A stretch of 11,216 bases of DNA from positions 1 to 11,216 of the forward strand of contig JAKAXS010000050.1 in assembly GCA_021816505.1 (NCBI GenBank), read 5' to 3'. This DNA comes from Pseudomonadota bacterium. Its GTDB lineage: Bacteria; Pseudomonadota; Alphaproteobacteria; Rhizobiales; Hyphomicrobiaceae. A program made the position numbers and the translations under genes. Under the pieces are notes generated by a model, which was given only the letters and a program-made list of their open reading frames with translations, had not been told where the DNA came from and did not search any database. Positions 5,953-11,216 of the stretch are shown in pieces (the first letter of the stretch is position 1; each line of letters opens with the position of its first letter).

Positions 5953-6831
5953 TCACGGCTTCGACGGCTTCAAAACGTCCTTCAAACTCACCGTTGCCGA
6001 GCCCGGTTTCAGCGGCTTGGGCTGGTCAACGTGTGGTCGCCAGGCGGTGATCGTGAGGATCTCGAAGGTGGCGGGGATGCGGCCGTTGGGGAGGGCGAAG
6101 CGCTCGGCATAGATTTGAGCGGCGCGCAGCAGAAGATGTCGGCTGACGGGAACGCGGCGACGGTCGGTCAGCATGTTGCTGGCGCCCCAAGCTTTGATCT
6201 CGCGCATCAGTGCGAGCGGGTCGGGGTAGGTGACGGTGACGATGTCGCTGTCGACGACGGGGAGGGCGAAGCCTGCGCGCTGGACGAGGCTGCCGAGGTC
6301 GCGGACGTCGGCGAATGGCGCGACGCGGGGCGAGGCGCCGCCGGTCAGCTCGGTTTCCGCGATCAGCCAGGCTTGGCGCAACTCGGTGAGGGTGGCGCCG
6401 CCGAGGAGGGCGCCTAGGAACAGGCCGTCGGGCTTCAGCGTGCGGCAGATCTGGATCAGGGTGCCGGGCAAGTCGTTGACCCACTGCAGGGCGAGACCCG
6501 AGACGACGAGATCGAAAGATTCTTCCGCGAAGGGCAGCGCTTCGAGCTGTGCCTGGACTTTTGGCGGCGCGCAGGACGCGAGAAGTGCGGCGTTGGGTTC
6601 GAGCGACGTCACAGTTTCCACGCGCGGCAGTTGTGCGATGCGCTGGCCGACAAGACCGTGGTGCGCGCCCAGATCGAGCGCCTGCGGGAAGGCGCGATTG
6701 ACCAGGGCGAGGCGGTCGATCAGGTCTTCGGCGACGCGGGCGAGCAGGAAGTCGTGCGCGCCGATCCGCGCCGCGGCGCGCGTGCGTCGCAGGTCAAGCA
6801 AGCGTGTGTCGAATAGGATCGGAGCGGTCAT
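5953..6831 (-). CDS. SAM-dependent class I methyltransferase, NDUFAF5/BioC-like
   Basis: A 292-residue class I (Rossmann) SAM-binding protein resembling the alphaproteobacterial homologues of NDUFAF5, a mitochondrial complex I assembly factor that in human cells modifies an arginine of NDUFS7. The opening FDTRLLDLRRTRAA (residues 8-21) and the C-terminal segments FEILTITAWRPHVDQPKP and SLKDVLKPSKP are typical of that group. Motif I is ALDLGAHHGL (51-60), with AHH in place of the usual C-G-T/P. The acidic motif II is SLEPN (76-80), motif post-II LEALPFAEESFDLVVSGLAL spans 97-116, and LKPDGLFLG (132-140) is motif III. The ATG at 6831 is chosen because the family starts near FDT; it lacks a clear ribosome site. 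An upstream ATG at 6879 would add 16 atypical residues and also lacks one. It is divergent from comF, with 65 bases between them. The substrate is inferred only from family; BioC-like or other methyl transfer is possible. Confidence 0.82.
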   Translation of the reverse strand: MTAPILFDTRLLDLRRTRAAARIGAHDFLLARVAEDLIDRLALVNRAFPQALDLGAHHGLVGQRIAQLPRVETVTSLEPNAALLASCAPPKVQAQLEALPFAEESFDLVVSGLALQWVNDLPGTLIQICRTLKPDGLFLGALLGGATLTELRQAWLIAETELTGGASPRVAPFADVRDLGSLVQRAGFALPVVDSDIVTVTYPDPLALMREIKAWGASNMLTDRRRVPVSRHLLLRAAQIYAERFALPNGRIPATFEILTITAWRPHVDQPKPLKPGSATVSLKDVLKPSKP

Positions 6832-6896
6832 GCGTAAACGGACATTCTGCTTCAGGCCGGCGGCGACCTGCCTTAGCATGAAGCCGGGAGACTGCC

Positions 6897-7700
6897 ATGG
6901 GCGAAGAGTTCGAGATCGAGGCGAACATCGCGGGTGAGCCGCTGCTGCACCGTCGGTTGACCTGGCGGTGCCGGCTGACGCGGGTGTCGGATATCGTGTT
7001 TCCGCCCGTGTGCCTGTCGTGCCGAAGGGGGCTCGACAGGCACGATGCGATCTGCCCCGTTTGCTGGGCGCGGATCGACTTCATCCGACCGCCGTTGTGC
7101 GACCGGCTGGGACTGCCGATGCCCTACGATACCGGGGGCAAGATGATCTCGGCGCTGGCCGTCGCGGAGCCGCCGTCCTACGGACGGGCAAGGGCGGTTG
7201 GGCACTACACCGGCGTGCTGCGCGAGCTGATCCACGACTTCAAGTTCTCGGATGCCCATGCGGCTCGGAAATTGCTGTCACGCCTCATGGCGGAGGCGGG
7301 CAGGGAGCTGCTCGCGGACGCCGACATCATCGTGCCGGTGCCGCTGAGCCGGCAGCGGCTGATTTCCCGGCGGTTCAATCAGTCGGCACTGCTGGCCCAG
7401 GATCTTAGCCGTTCATCTGCGTTGACATACGAGCCGTTGGCCTTGGTGCGGACACGGGCGACGCCGCGGCAGGTGGGGCTGACGCGGCGCGAACGAAAAC
7501 TCAACGTGCGGGGCGCATTCGCCGTGCCGCAAGCGCAGGCGACGCGGGTGGCCGGGCGTCGCGTGCTGATGGTCGATGACGTCATTACGACCGGCGCCAC
7601 ATGCGACGCAGCGGCCCGGGCGCTGCTGCGGGGTGGTGCCGCCAGCGTCGACGTGCTCGCCCTTGCGCTGGTAACCGACTATGCCGCTGTTGCGGCGTGA
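6897..7700 (+). CDS. comF: ComF-family phosphoribosyltransferase-like protein
   Basis: A 267-residue ComF/GntX-type protein. An N-terminal zinc-finger-like segment holds Cys39, Cys42, Cys53 and Cys56, with Cys68 nearby, followed by a type I phosphoribosyltransferase fold. Family landmarks are YTGVLRELIHDFKF (104-117), IIVPVPLSRQRLISRRFNQS (144-163) and the PRPP-binding loop VLMVDDVITTGATC (223-236). In naturally competent bacteria ComF helps move single-stranded DNA through the inner membrane with ComEC and ComFA. In most proteobacteria the role is uncharacterised, so the symbol reflects family only. The ATG at 6897 has GGGAG six bases upstream. It opens a same-strand run with grxC (95 bases later), the Nit1-type amidase and the DUF1178 gene, a neighbourhood I recall as common in alphaproteobacteria. 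Confidence 0.9.
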   Translation: MGEEFEIEANIAGEPLLHRRLTWRCRLTRVSDIVFPPVCLSCRRGLDRHDAICPVCWARIDFIRPPLCDRLGLPMPYDTGGKMISALAVAEPPSYGRARAVGHYTGVLRELIHDFKFSDAHAARKLLSRLMAEAGRELLADADIIVPVPLSRQRLISRRFNQSALLAQDLSRSSALTYEPLALVRTRATPRQVGLTRRERKLNVRGAFAVPQAQATRVAGRRVLMVDDVITTGATCDAAARALLRGGAASVDVLALALVTDYAAVAA

Positions 7701-7795
7701 AAAAAGCCGTAGTCATGTTGCCACAGTGCGCTTGCGTGCCCATATTGCGAAGGTACGCTGGGCAGCGCGGGAATCGCGTGCGGGAACCAGGACGG

Positions 7796-8059
7796 ATGAG
7801 CAACGTCGTTATCTATACAACGTCTATGTGCTGTTACTGCCATCGCGCAAAGGATCTATTGCGGGCGAAGGGCGTGCCGTTCGCCGAGATCGACGCGTCG
7901 GTCCGCGAGGTGCGGGCAGAGATGATCCAGAAGGCTGGCGGACGGACCTCCGTGCCGCAGATCTGGATCGGAGACGACCACGTCGGCGGTTGCGACGACC
8001 TTTACGCGCTCGATCGGGCTGGACGGCTCGATCCGCTGCTAGGTCGTCAGGGCGCTTAG
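7796..8059 (+). CDS. grxC: Glutaredoxin 3 (CCYC active site)
   Basis: An 87-residue thioredoxin-fold oxidoreductase that reduces disulfides or glutathionylated proteins using glutathione. The redox motif is Cys12-Cys13-Tyr14-Cys15, a CxxC as expected for a dithiol glutaredoxin, but Cys13 replaces the Pro of the usual CPYC. The cis-proline segment TSVPQIWIG is at residues 51-59 with Pro54, and the glutathione-binding GGCDDLYAL is at 64-72. Length and layout match Grx3. The ATG at 7796 gives the normal MSNVVIYTTS start; the open frame extends upstream, but that part is out of family. AGGA lies six bases before it. It precedes the Nit1-type amidase by 44 bases, another glutathione-related gene, and is probably co-transcribed with it. 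Confidence 0.93.
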   Translation: MSNVVIYTTSMCCYCHRAKDLLRAKGVPFAEIDASVREVRAEMIQKAGGRTSVPQIWIGDDHVGGCDDLYALDRAGRLDPLLGRQGA

Positions 8060-8103
8060 AGGCGTCTGAGTTTCAGTTTCGAGTTCAGGACAGCATAGCC
8101 GCG

Positions 8104-8976
8104 ATGGCGGGCCAGTATCACCCGAAGATGTTCAAAGCCGCGCTGGTGCAGATGTGCTCCGGGCGCGATGTCGCGCGCAATGTGGCCGACGCGACGGCGT
8201 TGATCCGCGAGGCGGCAGCGGGCGGTGCGCAGTACGTGCAGACGCCGGAAGTGACGACGCTGATGGAACTGGAGCGCAAGCGGTTGTTCGCTGCGATCGA
8301 GCCGGAGGAGTCGCACGCGGCGCTGGCGGCGTTCACGTCATTGGCGGCCGAGTTGGAGATCTGGCTGCATATCGGATCGATGGGCGTGAAGGTGACGCCG
8401 GACAAGATCGCCAACCGCTCCTACCTGATCGCACCCGACGGACAGGTGACGGCACGCTACGACAAGATCCACATGTTCGATGTCGATCTGCCGAGCGGGG
8501 AAAGCTATCGCGAAAGCAACAGCTATCAGGCCGGGCATCGCGCGGTGGTGGCCGAGACGCCATGGGGTGGGCTCGGATTGACGATTTGTTATGACTTGCG
8601 CTTCCCACACATGCATCGGGCCCTGGCGCAGGCCGGGGCGGTGATGATCAGCGGGCCGGCGGCCTTTACCAAGGTTACCGGCGAGGCGCACTGGCATACG
8701 CTGCTGCGCGCGCGGGCAATCGAGGCGCAGTGCTTCGTGCTGGCGGCGGCGCAGGGTGGACGGCACGAGCATGGCCGGGATACCTACGGCCACAGCATCG
8801 TCATCACGCCTTGGGGCGAGGTGATCGCGGAAGGCGGCGTTCAGCCTTCAGTTATCTTCGCGGATGTAGATTTGCGATTGGTCGATGAGGCGCGCAGCCG
8901 TGTGCCGTCGATGCGGCACGATCGTCCGTTCGAAGTTGAACACGCCGGCATGCCCTGTGTGAAGGTGGCGATATGA
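8104..8976 (+). CDS. Nit1-type carbon-nitrogen hydrolase, probable deaminated-glutathione amidase
   Basis: Nitrilase-superfamily amidase of 290 residues. The catalytic triad is visible: Glu49 in QTPEVTTLM, Lys121 in ARYDKIHMFDV and Cys162 in LTICYDLRFP. The stretch from AHWHTLLRARAIEAQ through LAAAQGGRHEHGRDTYGH (196-230) and ITPWGEVIAEGG (234-245) closely resembles mammalian NIT1 and bacterial YbeM, established as amidases that hydrolyse deaminated glutathione, a side product of transaminases, to 2-oxoglutarate and Cys-Gly. The upstream glutaredoxin supports a glutathione-related role. Omega-amidase (Nit2) activity is an alternative. The ATG at 8104 is chosen; its nearest AGGA is 13-14 bases upstream. 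An ATG at 8128 (MFKAALVQM) also fits the family start, so the N-terminus is uncertain by eight residues. The stop overlaps the next start (ATGA), implying translational coupling to the DUF1178 gene. Confidence 0.9.
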   Translation: MAGQYHPKMFKAALVQMCSGRDVARNVADATALIREAAAGGAQYVQTPEVTTLMELERKRLFAAIEPEESHAALAAFTSLAAELEIWLHIGSMGVKVTPDKIANRSYLIAPDGQVTARYDKIHMFDVDLPSGESYRESNSYQAGHRAVVAETPWGGLGLTICYDLRFPHMHRALAQAGAVMISGPAAFTKVTGEAHWHTLLRARAIEAQCFVLAAAQGGRHEHGRDTYGHSIVITPWGEVIAEGGVQPSVIFADVDLRLVDEARSRVPSMRHDRPFEVEHAGMPCVKVAI

Positions 8977-9401
8977 TCAAGTACCGGCTCATCTGCAACG
9001 AGAGCCACGAGTTCGAAGGCTGGTTCCGCGGAAGCGAGGCGTTCGACGCGCAGGCGAAGAGCGGGCATCTGTCGTGTCCCGTGTGCGGCACCTCGGCCGT
9101 TTCGAAGGCTGTGATGGCGCCCGCCATTGCCGGCCGGCGCGGCGGGGCTGCGACCCGGCAGGCGCCCGGTGCCGAACGGCAGCGGGAGATCTTCGCGGCG
9201 CTGCGCAAGCTGCGCTCCGAAGTGGAATCGAAGTCTACCTACGTCGGGGATCGGTTTGCCGAAGAGGCACGCAAGATCCATTTCGGCGAAGGGGAAGAGC
9301 GCCTCGTTCACGGCGAGGCAAGCCTGGATGACGTGAAGGGTCTCGTGGATGACGGCGTGCCCGTGCTGCCGCTGCCGCGTCTGCCGAAAGATCTCAACTA
9401 A
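8973..9401 (+). CDS. DUF1178 family protein of unknown function
   Basis: A 142-residue protein that I recognise as DUF1178, a family common in alpha- and betaproteobacteria with no settled function. It opens MIKYRLICNESHEFEGWF with Cys8 and His12, followed by CPVC at residues 35-38, a pattern like a small zinc ribbon. The middle (about 50-70) is rich in Ala, Gly and Arg and probably flexible. The second half holds the family's conserved charged stretch, EARKIHFGEGEER (98-110), and ends with a proline-rich LPLPRLPKDLN. It overlaps the upstream amidase by four bases (ATGA), so the two are coupled. Its TAA stop overlaps the TAG stop of the opposing FAH-family gene. A metal-binding or regulatory role is only a guess from the cysteines. 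Confidence 0.88.
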   Translation: MIKYRLICNESHEFEGWFRGSEAFDAQAKSGHLSCPVCGTSAVSKAVMAPAIAGRRGGAATRQAPGAERQREIFAALRKLRSEVESKSTYVGDRFAEEARKIHFGEGEERLVHGEASLDDVKGLVDDGVPVLPLPRLPKDLN

Positions 9402-10081
9402 CGCACGACGACGTCCAGATCACCGACTCCGTGGATGTGGCCGCTCAAACGGTCGCCAGGGTGTACGGCGCCGACGCCGTCTGGTGTGCCGGTGAGGATG
9501 ATGTCCCCTGCGCGCAGGGTGAAGTACGTCGACAAGCGCGCGATCAAATCTGCGACGGGCCATATCAATTGCTGCAGGTCGCCCGCCTGCCGAACCGCGC
9601 CGTTGACGTGAAGGTGGATCTCGCCGGCGGCGGGATGCCCGATCGCGGACACTGGCTGGATGGCGGAGCACGGCGCGGAGGCTGCGAATGCTTTCGCCAC
9701 TTCCCACGGACGCCCCAACTTTTTCAGATCGGCCTGCAAGTCGCGGCGCGTCATGTCGAGCGCGACGACGTAGCCGAACACATGCGTGAGCGCGTCTGAG
9801 GCCGCGATGCTGTTGCCCCCGGACTTCAGGCAAACCGCCAATTCGATCTCGTGATGCACGTCGCTGGCTCCGGCGGGATAGGGAAAGACGCCGTCGGTCG
9901 TGATGCAATCGGCATTCTTCTGGAAGAAGAATGGCGGCTCGCGATCGGGGTCGTGCCCCATCTCGCGGGCGTGAGCCGCGTAGTTGCGGCCGACGCAGAA
10001 GACGCGATTCACGGGAAACATTTCCGACGAGCCGGAGATGGCGACCGATACGGGCTCGGCCGGCGGAAACACGAATGTCAT
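9398..10081 (-). CDS. Fumarylacetoacetate hydrolase family protein (fumarylpyruvate hydrolase-like)
   Basis: A 227-residue FAH-fold enzyme of the short group that includes fumarylpyruvate hydrolases, acylpyruvases and FAHD1, which cleave C-C bonds in 2,4-dioxo acids with a Mg or Mn ion. The start FVFPPAEPVSVAI then FPVNRVFCVGRNYAAHAREM (22-41) and PPFFFQKNADCI (49-60) are typical of the fumarylpyruvate hydrolase-like branch. Metal ligands are Glu78 and Glu80 in HHEIELAV and Asp109 in VALDMTRRDLQ. ILTGTPDGVGAVHPGD (195-210) closes the site. The ATG at 10081 is chosen because AAGGA lies seven bases upstream; the open frame continues to 10267, but that stretch is not family-like and would overlap phoX. 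No other aromatic-degradation gene is in the window, so the substrate is unknown. Divergent from phoX, with 112 bases containing several inverted repeats. Confidence 0.9.
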   Translation of the reverse strand: MTFVFPPAEPVSVAISGSSEMFPVNRVFCVGRNYAAHAREMGHDPDREPPFFFQKNADCITTDGVFPYPAGASDVHHEIELAVCLKSGGNSIAASDALTHVFGYVVALDMTRRDLQADLKKLGRPWEVAKAFAASAPCSAIQPVSAIGHPAAGEIHLHVNGAVRQAGDLQQLIWPVADLIARLSTYFTLRAGDIILTGTPDGVGAVHPGDRLSGHIHGVGDLDVVVR

Positions 10082-10098
10082 AGAGCGGTCCTTGCGGC

Positions 10099-10114
10099 GA
10101 GCAATGCATTGCTC
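10099..10114. promoter_or_regulatory. 16-base perfect palindrome between the FAH-family gene and phoX
   Basis: GAGCAATGCATTGCTC is identical to its own reverse complement. It lies 17 bases upstream of the FAH-family ATG, in that gene's leader or promoter, and 79 bases upstream of phoX. An uninterrupted palindrome of this length is expected by chance about 0.17 times in 11 kb of random sequence. Position and symmetry suggest a dimeric repressor or activator site. No known regulator consensus was recognised. Confidence 0.4.
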
Positions 10115-10149
10115 CAGATGGAGAAACATCGTCACATCTGCTTGATGTG
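10112..10149. promoter_or_regulatory. Further inverted repeats in the FAH-phoX divergent region
   Basis: Adjoining the perfect palindrome are CTCCA-GA-TGGAG (10112-10123) and CACATC-TGCTT-GATGTG (10133-10149). CAGATG (10115-10120) can alternatively pair with CATCTG (10135-10140). These could be operator half-sites or mRNA stems of the FAH-family leader. No clear -35/-10 pair was found for either gene. Confidence 0.25.
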
Positions 10150-10193
10150 CGGCGCCTAGGTTAGCCCGCAGTTGCGCCCGGAGCATGCACCAA

Positions 10194-11216
10194 ATGTCTG
10201 ATCTCGATCGTCCCGTCTCGGTTCTGGCTGAGGAAGCCGAGGATCGCGGCGCGAACCCCAGCCTCAATGCGTCGTTGGGAGACGTGGTCGCTGTGCGGCT
10301 GTCGCGGCGAGACTTCGCGCGGGGGGCGTTGGCCGTGAGCGTTGCGGGGGCGGCCGCGGTGTCGGCGCTGCGGGCGCGACCGGCGTTGGCGGCTTCGGTA
10401 GATCGGCTGCCGGTGTTCGATTTCGTCGAGCTGGCCGTGGTCGACGATGAAACGCATCACGTGGCGGAGGGCTACGACGCCGACGTGCTGATACGCTGGG
10501 GCGATGGCGTGCTGCCGGATGCGCCGGCGTTCGCGCCGGCGACGCAGGGGCCGGAGGCGCAGGCCAAGCAGTTTGGCTACAACAACGATTTCATCGGCTT
10601 CGTCCCGTTGGACGACGTGGGGGACCGCGGCCTGTTGGTGGTCAATCACGAGTACACGAACGAAGAACTGATGTTTGCAGGCTTGCCGCCGCGCGGGCGC
10701 GGCATGAGCGCGACAGCAGGCGGCGACGCGACGTTCGCAGCAATCACGGAACGACACGTGGCGATCGAGATGATGGCGCACGGCGGTGCCGTCATCGAGA
10801 TCGTGCGCGCGAACGGCAAGTGGTCGGTCGTTCCCGACTCACGCTATGCGCGTCGCATCACGGCCGAGACCGAGATGGAGATCTCGGGGCCGGCGCGCGG
10901 GCACCCGTTGATGCGCACCGCGGCCGATCCGAAGGGCGAGCGTGTGCGCGGCATGCTCAACAATTGCGCGGGCGGCATGACGCCATGGGGTACGTGGCTG
11001 ACGTGCGAGGAGAACATCAACTACTACTTCTGGAACAAGGCCGCGCTGGAGAAGCATCCGCAGCGCAGCGGGTTGATGCGCTACGGCGTGCCGATGGAGT
11101 GGTACCAGTGGGGCAGGTTTCACGACCGCTTCGACATCGGCCGCGAGCCGAACGAAGCGCATCGCTTCGGGTGGGTGGTCGAGATCGATCCGATGGACCC
11201 TGCCTCGACGCCGAGA
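10194..11216 (+). CDS. PhoX-family (DUF839) alkaline phosphatase, Tat-exported (3' part cut)
   Basis: The first 341 residues of a PhoX-type protein, open to the window edge; full proteins are usually about 600-700. PhoX enzymes are calcium- and iron-dependent monoester phosphatases exported folded through the Tat system. The Tat signal is visible: LSRRDFARGA (36-45), then a hydrophobic stretch ending PALA-A near residue 66/67, after a long n-region common in this family. FDFVELAV, LVVNHEYTNEELMF (148-161) and NNCAGGMTPWGTWLTCEEN (256-274) are strong family landmarks, with metal-ligand Glu and Cys candidates in the last. The ATG at 10194 has GGAG ten bases upstream; an in-frame ATG at 10185 is too close to that site. 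No Pho box was recognised upstream, so phosphate control is not shown. Some DUF839 proteins have unknown activity, so the enzyme name is by family. Confidence 0.88.
   Translation, partial: MSDLDRPVSVLAEEAEDRGANPSLNASLGDVVAVRLSRRDFARGALAVSVAGAAAVSALRARPALAASVDRLPVFDFVELAVVDDETHHVAEGYDADVLIRWGDGVLPDAPAFAPATQGPEAQAKQFGYNNDFIGFVPLDDVGDRGLLVVNHEYTNEELMFAGLPPRGRGMSATAGGDATFAAITERHVAIEMMAHGGAVIEIVRANGKWSVVPDSRYARRITAETEMEISGPARGHPLMRTAADPKGERVRGMLNNCAGGMTPWGTWLTCEENINYYFWNKAALEKHPQRSGLMRYGVPMEWYQWGRFHDRFDIGREPNEAHRFGWVVEIDPMDPASTPR

Noticed and set aside
6832..6879. Methyltransferase start at the ATG at 6879.
   Set aside because: It adds 16 atypical residues without a ribosome site; homologues begin close to the FDT motif reached from 6831.
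7683..7705. GCCGC-TGTT-GCGGC hairpin next to an A-run at the end of comF, as a terminator.
   Set aside because: The run is A on the plus strand, so it has the wrong polarity for comF, and no minus-strand gene ends there. It may be a chance stem.
10120..10150. A possible Pho box upstream of phoX.
   Set aside because: The best alignment to the tandem CTGTCAT pattern matches only about half the positions, no better than chance.
10082..10267. Upstream extension of the FAH-family gene to 10267 (62 extra residues).
   Set aside because: The extension is not family-like, would overlap the phoX coding region, and the ATG at 10081 has a good ribosome site and the standard family N-terminus.
1..11216. 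CRISPR array, insertion sequence, tRNA, toxin-antitoxin pair or prophage genes.
   Set aside because: I saw no regularly spaced repeats, transposase or recombinase motifs, cloverleaf-like segments or small paired genes; the only accessory-looking gene is dgt.

Overview
The window is high-GC (mostly about 65-68% G+C in hand-counted lines) and carries a gene set typical of an alphaproteobacterial chromosome, most likely Hyphomicrobiales (the rhizobial/hyphomicrobial group). The taxon is inferred from gene families and gene order, since there is no rRNA or other taxonomic marker here. No rRNA, tRNA, transposase, CRISPR array or prophage gene was seen. Every gap between genes is shorter than 300 bases.

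Layout. 1-1446 (minus): the nitrogen-control pair glnK-amtB, with amtB cut by the left edge. A good sigma-54 type -24/-12 promoter (1546-1561) and a structured leader lie upstream of glnK. 1683-2594 (minus): a TesB-type acyl-CoA thioesterase followed by a probable Rho-independent terminator. 2717-4398 (plus): a UbiH/UbiF-family FAD hydroxylase and a MutT Nudix hydrolase 11 bases apart, probably one operon. 4415-5842 (minus): a long dGTPase-type HD phosphohydrolase whose base composition (about 55% G+C in sampled lines) differs from its neighbours. 5953-6831 (minus): an NDUFAF5/BioC-like SAM-dependent methyltransferase. 6897-9401 (plus): comF-like phosphoribosyltransferase, glutaredoxin 3, a Nit1-type amidase and a DUF1178 protein, a conserved-looking housekeeping cluster. 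9398-10081 (minus): a small fumarylacetoacetate-hydrolase-family enzyme. 10194 to the right edge (plus): a Tat-exported PhoX-family (DUF839) phosphatase, cut by the edge.

How the genes work together. GlnK gates the AmtB ammonium channel according to nitrogen status. The hydroxylase belongs to ubiquinone synthesis, and the methyltransferase resembles a complex I assembly factor, so both point to respiration. MutT and the dGTPase both act on nucleoside triphosphates but converge tail to tail and are unlikely to share a transcript. Glutaredoxin and the Nit1-type amidase both concern glutathione (redox use and repair of its deaminated by-product). PhoX would release phosphate in the periplasm.

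No clearly new multi-gene system is visible. The points most worth a second look are the compositionally odd dGTPase sitting between housekeeping genes with an inverted repeat over its presumed promoter, the cluster of inverted repeats (including a 16-base perfect palindrome) between the FAH-family gene and phoX, and the glnK leader with alternative hairpins and a short overlapping upstream reading frame.
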